A DNA stretch of 64,000 bases from Sporosarcina luteola (GCA_014204635.1 JACHLS010000007.1:180475-244474); one strand, 5' to 3'; shown: positions 1-8,895, counted from the stretch's first letter. The notes: generated by a model not told the origin, from the letters alone. Program-made: numbers and translations.

Positions 1-306
1 CATTGGACCAACTGCGTTCACGTGGTGACAAGGGATGAATTTCACTTCGCCAGCAGCGAGCTGCTTTTCAGCTTCTTCCGGAGAAGATGCCCAGCCTTCA
101 TAAAGTGATGCACCGATGCAAGACCCTTGCATTGGACCTGTCATGTCTTCCCATTTGATTGGAGGGCCTGCATGCAGCAAAACTTTGCCTTCGTTTAGTT
201 CTTTCACTTTTTCTTTAGCCGGAACAACGTCTACTAAGAATGGCGCTGATCCGGTAATTTTGTCGATGACCGCTTTGTTTGCTTCATCCATTGAATTGTA
301 CTTCAT
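1..306 (-). CDS. allG: YlbE/AllG-family protein, oxamate carbamoyltransferase subunit (partial)
   Basis: Only the N-terminal 102 codons are inside the window; the gene runs off the left edge. The product starts MKYNSMDEANKAVIDKI and contains HAGPPIKWEDMTGPMQGS and CHHVNAVGP, motifs I recognise from the YlbE/DUF1116 family. In E. coli this family (AllG) works with FdrA/AllF and YlbF/AllH as the oxamate carbamoyltransferase that ends anaerobic allantoin breakdown. A Shine-Dalgarno GAGGTGG sits upstream of the ATG at 306. It lies 105 bp downstream of fdrA on the same strand, so the two are probably co-transcribed; the third subunit (allH) would be expected beyond the edge. Function is by family and context. 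Confidence 0.8.
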   Translation of the reverse strand, partial: MKYNSMDEANKAVIDKITGSAPFLVDVVPAKEKVKELNEGKVLLHAGPPIKWEDMTGPMQGSCIGASLYEGWASSPEEAEKQLAAGEVKFIPCHHVNAVGPM

Positions 307-358
307 ACTCGTTCCACCTCATTCGTTATATTTAAAGCTGTACTCACCAGGTATGGCG

Positions 359-387
359 AAGGTCCAGTCCATCATGGGCCAGACCTT
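359..387 (-). other. Intercistronic hairpin between fdrA and allG
   Basis: AAGGTCCAGTCC and GGGCCAGACCTT pair 10 of 12 positions around a five-base loop. There is no U-tract on the minus strand after it, so it is more likely a processing or stability element than a terminator. Function is inferred only. Confidence 0.4.
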
Positions 388-411
388 CTTTTACTAGTTT
401 GCCGCCAGGAA

Positions 412-2160
412 TTACTTCAACAAGCTAAGGATTTTAGCCATACGTGCGTTTCCGCCGGCAATTGGACGCCAATCATATTGCACGAACTGTGTACCCGTGT
501 CTGCAAGAGCATCTGTAAAGCCTTTTAAACCTACGTTGATCACGCGTGGACGATCTGAAACGAGGGAAGCGATTTCGTCAGAAACGGATAGATCAAATTC
601 CTTGCCGGATTTTTCGCCTTCCACATGCTTCTTCTGATTGTCTTCCACTTGAAGTCCAACGATGCTAAGTGCTGTCCGGACTGCTTCATTGTTTGTTTCT
701 TTTACGATGATGCCAGCTTCCTTCAACGCTTTCACATGGCCATCATAGCTTTGCGGGTCATTTTTCGTACCGCATACAGTAGCGACCACATGCAATGTGC
801 GTCCATCTTCTTTTGCAGTAGCTACCGCTTTTTTAATAGATGGAAGCAATGCGCTCGCCATATCATCATGCGAACCATAGCCTAATACGAAATCGAGGAG
901 AATAACCGCTGTAGATGAATCTGCGCCAGCTTCTTCGATAAATTTCGACCGTGTTTCCGGATCGATCATTGGGTGTGGCTTGCCTTGTGTGTACTTGTCA
1001 TCCCCAAGGTCAACGACTTCATGGCCTTCATGCTTTAACACATAGCCTTCTTCGTTTTTAATATGAGTTCCAAGTCCAAGTGCATCAGAGATAAGAATGG
1101 CAGCTTCTGAAGCAAGTGTTCCACCTGAGTACAAGCCCTTCAATGTACGCTGACCTTCTTTAAGATCTGCATTTTCGACTGTGAAGTCGCCAGCATTGTA
1201 ATCCGGCTTCACTTCGTTGCCTTTCGCCAAGTCAACTGCAATATAAGCTGTTTCAGCCAATGTATATGCCTGATATACGTTACCGACATATTGCTCCGGC
1301 TTTTCTCCAAGGAATACCGCAACGACTGGTTTTGTCAAGCTTTGAAGCAATTCCATTACTTCGTTTCGAACGTGCTCTGCAGGCGGCTTCGAGATGATTG
1401 TGATAATTTCCGTCTGGCTGTGATTTTCAAGCGCACGGATACCATCCATCATCGTGATAGCACCGATTGGATCTTTCAAGTCACGTCCGCCTGTCCCGAT
1501 AGCATGGCTGACACCTTCTCCAAGTCGATCAATGATAGTCGATACTTCTTGGATTCCCGTTCCGGAAGCGCCTACAATACCGATGCGTCCTTTGTTTACC
1601 ACGTTTGCGAAAGCGAACGGAACACCATCCAAAATACCTGTACCACAGTCAGGACCCATTACAAGCAAGCCTTTGTCATGCGCTTTTTGCTTTAAGCGAA
1701 GCTCGTCCTCAATTGATACGTTGTCACTGAACAAGAAGACGTGAAGGCCACGGTCAAGAGCCTTGTCTGCTTCGTCTGCCGCATATTGACCAGGTACTGA
1801 AATCATTGCCACATTCGCACCCGGCAACGCATCAACTGCTTTGTCCCATGTGCGGACAGTTTCAAAACTTTGCTTTTTGTTGCTGATCGACTGATCTTGC
1901 AAGTACTGATCCACTTTTTCTAGTACTTTGTCAATTAAACTCGCATCGTCTGTGTCTACAACGATTGCCATGTCATTTGATTCAGCTGCTTCCAATTCAG
2001 GTGTATGCAATCCGGCAGTTTTAAAAATATCCTTGTTTGCCGGAGTCGCCATCATAATTTGCACCTTGTTTAGCCCTTCCATCGTTGACACGGAATTCGT
2101 AAGCAACATCAGGTTGATGGAGTCTTGGTACGAGTTCTTCTTAATAATCGTATGAAGCAC
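412..2160 (-). CDS. fdrA: FdrA/AllF family protein, oxamate carbamoyltransferase subunit
   Basis: About 582 residues. I chose the GTG at 2160 because AGGAGTG lies just upstream (2167-2173) and the protein then starts VLHTIIKKNSYQDS, matching the E. coli FdrA N-terminus; the longer frame to 2238 adds unsupported residues. Two succinyl-CoA-synthetase-like halves are visible: an N-terminal NAD/CoA-binding-like part with MGPDCGTGILDGVPFAFANV and GIVGASGTGIQE, and a C-terminal part with GLYSGGTLASEA, DLGDDKYTQGKPHPMIDP and the ending YDWRPIAGGNARMA. The length is close to that of E. coli FdrA. In E. coli, FdrA with YlbE and YlbF converts oxalurate and phosphate to oxamate and carbamoyl phosphate, allowing ATP formation by carbamate kinase. 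It is divergent from the hydrolase/allD pair and followed by allG. Confidence 0.9.
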   Translation of the reverse strand: MLHTIIKKNSYQDSINLMLLTNSVSTMEGLNKVQIMMATPANKDIFKTAGLHTPELEAAESNDMAIVVDTDDASLIDKVLEKVDQYLQDQSISNKKQSFETVRTWDKAVDALPGANVAMISVPGQYAADEADKALDRGLHVFLFSDNVSIEDELRLKQKAHDKGLLVMGPDCGTGILDGVPFAFANVVNKGRIGIVGASGTGIQEVSTIIDRLGEGVSHAIGTGGRDLKDPIGAITMMDGIRALENHSQTEIITIISKPPAEHVRNEVMELLQSLTKPVVAVFLGEKPEQYVGNVYQAYTLAETAYIAVDLAKGNEVKPDYNAGDFTVENADLKEGQRTLKGLYSGGTLASEAAILISDALGLGTHIKNEEGYVLKHEGHEVVDLGDDKYTQGKPHPMIDPETRSKFIEEAGADSSTAVILLDFVLGYGSHDDMASALLPSIKKAVATAKEDGRTLHVVATVCGTKNDPQSYDGHVKALKEAGIIVKETNNEAVRTALSIVGLQVEDNQKKHVEGEKSGKEFDLSVSDEIASLVSDRPRVINVGLKGFTDALADTGTQFVQYDWRPIAGGNARMAKILSLLK

Positions 2161-2433
2161 AAAAATCACTCCTATATTTTTTTGAAAATCAGCACAAAAT
2201 CCCTGCATTTGGTGTAATCCCCTAAAATTCATACCCAAACAAGGGAAAATGTTGATTTTCTATGCCAAAACCATTGTACCCGAGGAGCCATTACAGACGA
2301 ATAAAATCCCGGGGTCCCACATTACAAAAACGTAAAAATTCAGAGCAAATGCTGTTTTCTTAGCAATTGGTAGTATATCATAAATAGAAAAATGTTGAAA
2401 AATGATATTGTTGTAGGAACTTGAGGAGGAAAA
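2161..2433. promoter_or_regulatory. Divergent control region fdrA / hydrolase-allD
   Basis: This gap separates the left-going fdrA-allG unit from the right-going hydrolase-allD unit and must hold both promoters. It is AT-rich near 2330-2420 and carries GAGGAGG at 2422-2428 for the hydrolase. I could not pick a convincing -35/-10 pair or operator by eye. Confidence 0.4.
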
Positions 2434-3324
2434 ATGACGATGCCAGAAACATTTGTATATCGACAAATCGGCCCGTGTCCAATTGAAGGCGTGTTGCATC
2501 GTTCGTCACAGACACATGCGCCTTTGCTTGTTTTCATCCATGGAGGCGGACTTGTTTGGGGGACTAAGGACGATTTACATAAAGAACAAATTAAACGCTA
2601 TACAGAAGCTGGATTCCATGTATTTTCAGTCGATTACCGCCTTGCGCCGGAAACGAAGCTGCCTGCGATACGCGAGGATATTGAAAGTTTGATGAAATGG
2701 GTCAAGACGGAGGCTTCGTCAAAATTCGACTTTGATTCTGAGCATGTTGCAGTAGTGGGAAATTCCGCAGGCGGTTACCTTTCTCTGCTGTCTGGCACTT
2801 TTGAGATCAAGCCAGATGCCATTGTTTCTTTCTATGGATACGGACAAGTGACCGGAGATTGGTATAAAAATCCGAGTCCTCACTTTTCGGCAATGCCTAC
2901 CGTCCCGGAAGCGCTTGCCAACCAGCTTGTCCAACCCGCTCCCATTGCGGCAGCCCCCATTCAACAAAGGTATGCAATTTATTTATATTGCCGGCAGTCA
3001 GGAACATGGCTCGATTGGGTGGCAGGGGAGGACCTTGCAAAAGATGATGCCGCGCTAAAAAATTACGCTCCTGTTGAATTGGTGGATGCTGCATATCCGG
3101 CGACATTGCTGATCCATGGCGATGCTGACGAAGACGTTCCTTATGAGGAATCTGTCGCTATGAAAGAAAAGCTGGATGCAGCGGGCGTCTTTAACGAGCT
3201 GTTGACGATTCAGCAAGGAAAGCACAACTTTGATGCAAACATGGACGATCCGGATGCCATTCACGCAGTAGAACAGACAATACGATTCCTGAAAGACCAG
3301 TTCAAAACTGACAATAACCGATGA
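2434..3324 (+). CDS. Alpha/beta hydrolase (HSL/esterase-like) in allantoin locus
   Basis: 296 residues. The oxyanion-hole motif HGGG is at residues 36-39, the nucleophile elbow GNSAGG puts the catalytic Ser at about 111, and HGDADEDVPYE (Asp near 230-234) with GKHNFD (His 264) complete a Ser-Asp-His triad. No signal peptide, so cytoplasmic. The start ATG has GAGGAGG five bases upstream; an in-frame ATG two codons later is also possible. It sits 22 bp before allD on the same strand and is almost certainly co-transcribed, which suggests a substrate from purine or ureide catabolism, but the family is very broad and I cannot assign a reaction. It is not a standard member of the E. coli allantoin regulon. 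Confidence 0.85.
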   Translation: MTMPETFVYRQIGPCPIEGVLHRSSQTHAPLLVFIHGGGLVWGTKDDLHKEQIKRYTEAGFHVFSVDYRLAPETKLPAIREDIESLMKWVKTEASSKFDFDSEHVAVVGNSAGGYLSLLSGTFEIKPDAIVSFYGYGQVTGDWYKNPSPHFSAMPTVPEALANQLVQPAPIAAAPIQQRYAIYLYCRQSGTWLDWVAGEDLAKDDAALKNYAPVELVDAAYPATLLIHGDADEDVPYEESVAMKEKLDAAGVFNELLTIQQGKHNFDANMDDPDAIHAVEQTIRFLKDQFKTDNNR

Positions 3325-3346
3325 ATTATGACAAGGAGTGTCTGAT

Positions 3347-4396
3347 ATGAAAGTGACCTATGATGAGCTGAAGGAGTTAATGGCACGGAAAATGACGGCT
3401 GCAGGCCTCAAGCCGGAGCACGCCGAAACGGTTGCCGATGTACTTGCCCATGCAGATGCCCGGGGAATTCATTCACACGGAGCGATGCGTGTTGAATACT
3501 ATGCCGAACGCATTGCAAAAGGCGGAGTTACAATTGAGCCAGATTATAAATTCACCAAGACCGGAACGGGAACTGCCGTGCTGGATGCCGATAACGGTGT
3601 CGGACATGTCGCGGCGAAAGAAGCAATGGAGCGGGCAATTGAGATGGCTCGCGAGAACGGAACGGCCATTGTCGGCATTCGTCGAATGGGCCACAGCGGC
3701 TCTCTATCCTATTACGTTCAACAAGCAGCGGAAGCCGGAATGATTGGTATCTCCATGTGCCAATCGGATCCTATGGTCGTTCCGTTCGGGGGGGCAGAGC
3801 CATATTTCGGCACTAACCCGATTGCCTTCGGAGCACCTGGCAGAGCCAACGATAAAATCATCATCGATATGGCCACCAGCATCCAAGCTTGGGGGAAAAT
3901 TTTGCATGCCCGGTCAAAACAAGAGACCATACCTGATACTTGGGCTGTAGATAAGGATGGAATTCCGACGTCGGATCCTTTTAAAGTGAATGCTCTTCTG
4001 CCAATCGCGGGTCCAAAAGGGTACGGTCTTATGATGATGATCGACATCTTGTCTGGCGTTCTTCTTGGTCTGCCATTCGGCAAGCATGTTTCTTCCATGT
4101 ACCATGACTTGACTGCAGGGCGTGAATTGGGCCAACTGCATATCGTTATCGATCCCGGCGCTTTCACAAGCACGGATTTATTCCGTGAAAGCATCTCCAG
4201 CATGATGAAGGAATTGAATGAGGTCAAGCCTGCTCCAGGATTCGATCAAGTGTTGTACCCTGGACAAGATGCTTTGATGAAAGAGCAAGAGTCCATGAAA
4301 AACGGCATAGAAATTGTCGATGATATTCTGGAATACTTGCGGAGCGATGTGATCCATAATAATCAATATGACCATAAAGATCCGTTTGCCAAGTAA
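3347..4396 (+). CDS. allD: Ureidoglycolate dehydrogenase (NAD+)
   Basis: 349 residues, the same length as E. coli AllD as I recall it, and alignable end to end. It oxidises (S)-ureidoglycolate to oxalurate in the cytoplasm with NAD+. Diagnostic stretches are DARGIHSHGAMRVEYYAERI, RMGHSGSLSYYVQQAAEAG (His 116, the expected catalytic base), CQSDPMVVPFGG, DTWAVDKDG, GPKGYGLMMMIDILSG and the ending NPFAK-like DPFAK. It belongs to the malate/L-lactate dehydrogenase-like (Ldh2/YlbC) fold family, but these motifs separate AllD from malate or sulfolactate dehydrogenases. I place the start at the ATG at 3347 with AAGGAG (3333-3338) upstream; an upstream GTG at 3338 overlaps that SD. Its product oxalurate is the substrate of the neighbouring FdrA/AllG enzyme. 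Confidence 0.94.
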   Translation: MKVTYDELKELMARKMTAAGLKPEHAETVADVLAHADARGIHSHGAMRVEYYAERIAKGGVTIEPDYKFTKTGTGTAVLDADNGVGHVAAKEAMERAIEMARENGTAIVGIRRMGHSGSLSYYVQQAAEAGMIGISMCQSDPMVVPFGGAEPYFGTNPIAFGAPGRANDKIIIDMATSIQAWGKILHARSKQETIPDTWAVDKDGIPTSDPFKVNALLPIAGPKGYGLMMMIDILSGVLLGLPFGKHVSSMYHDLTAGRELGQLHIVIDPGAFTSTDLFRESISSMMKELNEVKPAPGFDQVLYPGQDALMKEQESMKNGIEIVDDILEYLRSDVIHNNQYDHKDPFAK

Positions 4397-4441
4397 ATGA
4401 CGAATGAGCGCGCCCAAGGTAAATCCCCGGCCGCGCTCATT

Positions 4442-5680
4442 TTATTCGTTCACGACCTGCGCTTGCTTTAACAGAAAAGCCCGCAGTACTTCCGCCCCTT
4501 CCATCAGCCCCTCCAGGGAGGTATACTCCGCTGGATTATGGCTAAGGCCGTTCTTCGATGGAACAAAGATCATACTTGTCGGACAAAGGGACGCCATATT
4601 CATCGCATCATGTCCTGCGCCGCTTGGCATGGTGATCCACTTGATGTTTTGTTGCTCACACACCGCTTGCAAGTCAGCCACAATGGCTGGATCCATCTCA
4701 ACAGGAGTTTCGCTTGAAATTTCCTCCATCCAGATGTCCAACCCACGTGCTTTTTTCACGTCTTCCAACGCCTGTTCGAGTGCTTTAACGACCCGCTCCC
4801 GGGATGCCAGACTCGTCCCACGAATGTCAACATCCATTTCCGCAAGGCCCGGGACAACATTCATAGCGCCAGGCTGTATGGCAAAGACACCGACTGTGCC
4901 GACTGTACCATGCGCAAGCTCCTCGATTGCAGCCCGTTCGACGGAAAGGGCAATTTCTGCTGCTCCTAGCAGGGCATCGCGGCGATAATCCATCGGCGTC
5001 GTACCGGAATGATCCGCAGTTCCCTCGACATGCACATGAAAACGAATCGGCGCTGCAATGGCAGACACGATGCCAACCGCCACTCCTTGTTTTTCAAGGA
5101 CCGGTCCCTGTTCCACATGCAACTCAACAAACGCTTTGATTTCGTCCCGAAAGCGCTTTGCCAAATGCACCTCTTCTAAATCCAGGCCGTTTTCTTCAAA
5201 CGCCTGCATCAGCGTAACACCATTTTTATCTGTCAGGGATCGGGTGTATGCAGGATCCAGCCGGCCTGTCATCGCTTTGCTCCCAAGTGTCGACGCGCCA
5301 AAGCGGGACGATTCCTCACAAGCGAAGATGATCACTTCGAGCGGATGCTCTGTGCTGATCTCCTCGTCCTGAAGTGAGCGCATGATTTCAAGGGCAACCA
5401 GTACACCCGCAGTTCCATCAAATTCTCCAGCCGCATAGACGGAGTCGATATGTGATCCTGTCGCGACAACCGGCAAGTCGGGGGCAGTTCCTTCCCGGCG
5501 TGCAATCACATTTCCCGCATAATCGGTCCGTACCATCAGCCCCGCAAGTTCCAGCTGCTCGATCATATAGAGCCGTGCATTGCGCTCCATTTCGGTGTAG
5601 GCCAGTCGATTAATGCCTTCTCCTTTGTCTGTGAACTTGGCAAGTTCCTCAAACGAGTGGCGCATCCGATCCAGATTCAT
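4442..5680 (-). CDS. allC: Allantoate amidohydrolase / M20 Zn-dependent carbamoylase
   Basis: 412 residues, matching AllC and the hydantoinase/carbamoylase branch of peptidase family M20. Metal ligands are visible: GSHIDS (His 77), FDGTAG (Asp 88), CEESSRFG (Glu 122/123), ELHVEQGP (His 188) and, near the C-terminus, LSHNPAE. TADHSGTTPM at about 221-230 lies in the lid/dimerisation domain. The family hydrolyses allantoate (releasing CO2 and ammonia to ureidoglycine and then ureidoglycolate) or N-carbamoyl-L-amino acids; sequence alone does not separate these, but the adjacent allD and fdrA favour an allantoate/ureide substrate. ATG at 5680 has GAGGGGGAA upstream. It converges with allD, 45 bp apart, and would be read from its own promoter in 5.7-5.8 kb. 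Confidence 0.85.
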   Translation of the reverse strand: MNLDRMRHSFEELAKFTDKGEGINRLAYTEMERNARLYMIEQLELAGLMVRTDYAGNVIARREGTAPDLPVVATGSHIDSVYAAGEFDGTAGVLVALEIMRSLQDEEISTEHPLEVIIFACEESSRFGASTLGSKAMTGRLDPAYTRSLTDKNGVTLMQAFEENGLDLEEVHLAKRFRDEIKAFVELHVEQGPVLEKQGVAVGIVSAIAAPIRFHVHVEGTADHSGTTPMDYRRDALLGAAEIALSVERAAIEELAHGTVGTVGVFAIQPGAMNVVPGLAEMDVDIRGTSLASRERVVKALEQALEDVKKARGLDIWMEEISSETPVEMDPAIVADLQAVCEQQNIKWITMPSGAGHDAMNMASLCPTSMIFVPSKNGLSHNPAEYTSLEGLMEGAEVLRAFLLKQAQVVNE

Positions 5681-6104
5681 AGCTGTTCCCCCTCTTTCTA
5701 TCATCGTGTATCTATTTACAAAATTGTTATATGTTCATTTAAAGTATCGCAAGTATTAGTAGGAAAATCAAATCTGTTAGATATAGATTGGTTTGCTGCC
5801 CTATAGAAGGGATTTATAATACTAAAAATCTCTTTCCGATTGAACCTAGAAAGAGATTGTAGATAACAGGACTAATTTTAGAGAACTGATGAATAAAGAT
5901 TCAATCCAATATAATTAATACTTATACTTTAATAATTTACGGATTATTTAGACATCTCTTACTGCCAGCTTTCTTTAGATTCTGCAACTAATAGTCCCTA
6001 CAGTAGCCTGTAGTAGACTTCACCACCAAGTTATGGCCCATGCCGGGGGTTTCAACAAAAAAGGTGCAGCGAATGCTGCGCCTTTTTCTTTACACTACAA
6101 TTAA
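5681..6104. other. Gene-free AT-rich gap
   Basis: No plausible gene on either strand. The allC end should hold that gene's promoter; TTGCGA about 17 bp from TAACAA (minus strand, around 5720-5755) is a weak candidate. A perfect 10-bp inverted repeat (AATCTCTTTC at 5827-5836 and GAAAGAGATT at 5849-5858) and a small CTACAG/CTGTAG palindrome near 5998-6013 are present. The base composition shifts from the allC neighbourhood to strongly AT-rich here. Confidence 0.6.
6056..6095 (-). terminator. Rho-independent terminator of the C39 peptidase gene
   Basis: GGTGCAGC-GAAT-GCTGCGCC forms an 8-bp hairpin (one G-U pair) flanked by A-rich and T-rich sequence, so on the minus strand it ends in a T-run. 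It lies just past the stop codon of the minus-strand gene at 6105. Confidence 0.85.
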
Positions 6105-7250
6105 TTACTTTAAGCGGAAATAAACAGTTGTGATGGTGTCTTCAATCAATGGCCAACTTACAACTAAATCTCCATAATTCGTTTCGCCACCATCGGGATC
6201 TTTATAAGTTACTTCTCTTTTAGTTTTATTGTATCCTTTAATAACTCTCCAATGATAATCTTCATTACCAAATCTAGTTACATATGCGACAGGATAGCGT
6301 TGATTAATAGCGTTAATAACATTAGCAAAAGTAGGTTCGCCATTTCTTACGCCTTCCCACTGATTCACGTCATGATTCAAATGCAGGTTTAAACCATTTA
6401 AAAACGAAAACGAATTTGTTCCCCATAGGGATGAATTCATATCAAAATATAGATGGTTAATAAACGTACCAACATTAGCGTAGTATGGTGTAGTTCTAAC
6501 ATTGAATCCACGAACTTGACCATAATAATTCGCTATCATAGCTCCGCTAGCAGGCCCGCAAGATGTTTTAGGATTAGCCACATTTGCTGCTCTTTGCCAA
6601 ATTCGAGTGACACTTAAAGAATATACATCTGGCACTGTACTGCTTAGCGAGAGGGAATCCACATTAGATTTTAAAGAATACTCCATTTTCTCTATATCTA
6701 CACCTGGTGCAGTGTTCTTGATTCCTTGAATATACTGCTCATCCTCACCGTTTTCTTTTGCACTTTCTATTGCTTCTTCTTTCTTCTGATTCACCAACTT
6801 TGTAAGTTCTTCTTTATCAGTTGCAAATACAATAAAATCTAAACCTAGAAAATATGCTCTTTTATCTAAGTTCTTCAGCAAGCTATCAGCATACTTGGTA
6901 TCAATATTCTCAGAAAATTGTCCATACTCCAAAATAAAATCAATATTCTCTTTTGCAGAAGCCAATACAAAACCTTTTAATTTACCTTGCTCTTTTACTT
7001 GATAATAATATGCTAATACTGAATCATCAGAGTGATAAAGCTCACGCACTAACACCGCTTCAAAATCCGACCCTTGGAGATCAAAAAAATTATTCTCCTT
7101 GGAAATAAATTCCATAACTTTATTACTTACTTTTTCATCCATGTCTTTGGAAATAGTGTCATTGGCTAAACTGTTTTTTGGGTTTAACACCAACAGAGTT
7201 GAAATAATAGTCAATGACAAAAATGCTAAAATAATTTTACTTTTGTTCAA
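6105..7250 (-). CDS. Secreted C39-like cysteine peptidase domain protein
   Basis: 381 residues. Residues 1-29 form a typical Sec signal peptide (MNKSKIILAF basic start, hydrophobic core, NSLAN end). The middle (about 30-200) is rich in charged residues. The C-terminal domain from about 210 resembles the Peptidase_C39_2 papain-like fold: SCGPASGAMIANYYG gives a candidate catalytic Cys 231, YHWRVIKGYN gives His 333, and YKDPDGGETNYG gives Asp 351. I infer extracellular or surface proteolytic, or bacteriocin-processing-like, activity; no specific substrate is indicated. Composition is clearly more AT-rich than the flanking housekeeping genes, suggesting lateral acquisition. The gene follows the small membrane protein at 7337-7750 on the same strand, 86 bp apart. 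Confidence 0.8.
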   Translation of the reverse strand: MNKSKIILAFLSLTIISTLLVLNPKNSLANDTISKDMDEKVSNKVMEFISKENNFFDLQGSDFEAVLVRELYHSDDSVLAYYYQVKEQGKLKGFVLASAKENIDFILEYGQFSENIDTKYADSLLKNLDKRAYFLGLDFIVFATDKEELTKLVNQKKEEAIESAKENGEDEQYIQGIKNTAPGVDIEKMEYSLKSNVDSLSLSSTVPDVYSLSVTRIWQRAANVANPKTSCGPASGAMIANYYGQVRGFNVRTTPYYANVGTFINHLYFDMNSSLWGTNSFSFLNGLNLHLNHDVNQWEGVRNGEPTFANVINAINQRYPVAYVTRFGNEDYHWRVIKGYNKTKREVTYKDPDGGETNYGDLVVSWPLIEDTITTVYFRLK

Positions 7251-7336
7251 CTAGTATTTCCTCCTTTCCACATATTGTAAAAAGGATAACATAGTTTTAC
7301 ATAATCTGCAAACAATTATATTACATTAATTTACTC

Positions 7337-7750
7337 TTATTCATTATGCTTTAAATCCTCACTTTGTTTTCCTCCTAAATATATTTCCCATTGTACAACT
7401 TCGCCATCATCCATTTTTTTATAGGTATAAATAATATCTTTTTCATTTTCAAAAACAATATAAACTGTATTGCTTTTTCTTTTTTGTCCCTTTGATAACT
7501 TGTCAATCACAGCCCATTCTTCTTCCGGGTATTTATTTTCAAGGAACTCATTAACAATTTTGATTGATTCCTCATACTGTTCTTCAAGAATCTTCCCTCG
7601 AACAAAAAAGAATATTAAATAACCAACTAACACAATAGCAATCAATACTATTAGAATTTGTCGTTTTTTCTTAGTAAAAATCAACGCTAATAATACTAAC
7701 AAATACACAACACTTACGACTAAAAAACGTTCAACTGTATAGTCACCCAC
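7337..7750 (-). CDS. Small two-TM membrane protein of unknown function
   Basis: 137 residues. Two hydrophobic helices are visible at about 8-26 and 31-50, separated by a short basic KKKRQ loop, followed by a soluble tail with a coiled-coil-like start (KILEEQYEESIKIVNEFLENKYPEEEW) and a beta-rich end. The tail faintly resembles DUF3139-type membrane proteins, which I cannot confirm. It lies upstream of the secreted C39 peptidase gene on the same strand and shares its AT-rich composition, so the two may have arrived together. I do not recognise a function. Confidence 0.6.
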   Translation of the reverse strand: MGDYTVERFLVVSVVYLLVLLALIFTKKKRQILIVLIAIVLVGYLIFFFVRGKILEEQYEESIKIVNEFLENKYPEEEWAVIDKLSKGQKRKSNTVYIVFENEKDIIYTYKKMDDGEVVQWEIYLGGKQSEDLKHNE

Positions 7751-7988
7751 TATATCTCCTCCTTATATTTCCATTTCATATAAATATAATGCCCTCTGGT
7801 GTCGAATGACAAGTCTTTTCTCAAATCATCACGCTCTATATAGACTTAACTTAATGATAAATCAAGTAAAAATCCTCTAATAACATCACTTAGTATCGTC
7901 AAAATTTCTTTTCATACAGTTATTAGATTACAAAAGGCTGTGACATAACTAGCCATAATAAGTAAGTGACAATCCTGTTCTCGACATG

Positions 7989-8023
7989 AAAAAACCCCTC
8001 CCCGACAAAATCGGGAAGAGGCT
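7989..8023 (-). terminator. Terminator of the rplM-rpsI operon
   Basis: On the minus strand a GC-rich hairpin (CCTCTTCCCGA paired with TCGGGGAGGGG) is followed by TTTTTT, 23 bp after the rpsI stop codon. Confidence 0.9.
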
Positions 8024-8045
8024 GTAAACGTTGATATACGTTTGA

Positions 8046-8438
8046 TTAACGCTTCGAGAACTGAGGTGCACGACGAGCAGATTTAAGACCGTATTTTTTA
8101 CGTTCTTTCATGCGCGAGTCACGTGTCAGCAATCCTGCAGCTTTAAGAGCCGGGCGGAAGTCAGGGTCTACGTTAAGTAGAGCGCGAGCTACGCCGTGGC
8201 GGATAGCGCCGGCTTGACCAGTGTAACCGCCGCCATGGACGTTTACATGGATATCATAGCTTCCAAGTGTTTGTGTTGCAACGAGTGGTTGTTTGATCAC
8301 TTCGCGTAGTGTTTCGAATGGTACGTAGTCTTCTACGTCACGGTTGTTGACGACGATTTTCCCTTCGCCAGGAACGAGACGTACACGAGCTACTGAACTT
8401 TTACGACGGCCAGTGCCGATATATTGTACTTGTGCCAA
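8046..8438 (-). CDS. rpsI: 30S ribosomal protein S9
   Basis: 130 residues, full length. Contains [34 protein letters not shown] and the basic tail ending APQFSKR, the extension that reaches the P-site tRNA in the 30S head. It lies 19 bp after rplM with an SD at 8445-8450, as in other Bacillales where L13 and S9 are always paired, and is followed by a strong terminator. Confidence 0.97.
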   Translation of the reverse strand: MAQVQYIGTGRRKSSVARVRLVPGEGKIVVNNRDVEDYVPFETLREVIKQPLVATQTLGSYDIHVNVHGGGYTGQAGAIRHGVARALLNVDPDFRPALKAAGLLTRDSRMKERKKYGLKSARRAPQFSKR

Positions 8439-8457
8439 AGGTGGTTCCTCCTCTTAA

Positions 8458-8895
8458 TTATCCACGAAGCTCGTAAGCTTCTGGTTTTTGTGCCGTATGT
8501 GGATGTTCCGCTCCAGCATAGACGTGAAGTTTCTTGATTGTTTGACGACCTAGAGGACCTTTTGGAAGCATCCCTTTAATCGCTAGTTCCAACATTTTAG
8601 TTGGGTAGTTTGTACGCATTTCAAGCGCTGTACGAGACTTGATACCGCCTGGGTGGTTCGAGTGGCGATAGTAAATTTTGTTCTGTAGTTTGTTTCCAGT
8701 AAGTTCAATCTTATCCGCGTTGATGATGATTACATGATCACCCGTGTCAACGTGTGGTGTGAACGTCGGTTTATGTTTACCGCGTAAGATCGCTGCAACT
8801 TCAGATGCAAGACGTCCAAGCGTCTGGCCTTCAGCGTCGACAACGAGCCATTTACGCTCTACTTCGTGACCTTTAGCCATGAATGTTGTACGCAT
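8458..8895 (-). CDS. rplM: 50S ribosomal protein L13
   Basis: 145 residues, the same as B. subtilis L13, beginning [16 protein letters not shown]. Conserved [20 protein letters not shown] and [10 protein letters not shown] are present. It is an early assembly protein of the 50S subunit. It has its own sigma-A-like promoter and a structured leader upstream and is co-transcribed with rpsI. Confidence 0.97.
   Translation of the reverse strand: MRTTFMAKGHEVERKWLVVDAEGQTLGRLASEVAAILRGKHKPTFTPHVDTGDHVIIINADKIELTGNKLQNKIYYRHSNHPGGIKSRTALEMRTNYPTKMLELAIKGMLPKGPLGRQTIKKLHVYAGAEHPHTAQKPEAYELRG

Noticed and set aside
3718..4227. 169-codon minus-strand frame opposite allD
   Set aside because: Lies wholly antisense to a gene with strong end-to-end family similarity; no RBS or recognisable product.
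5827..5858. Perfect 10-bp inverted repeat as a terminator
   Set aside because: AT-rich stem, 12-base loop and no T-run on either strand; more likely an operator-like or chance repeat.
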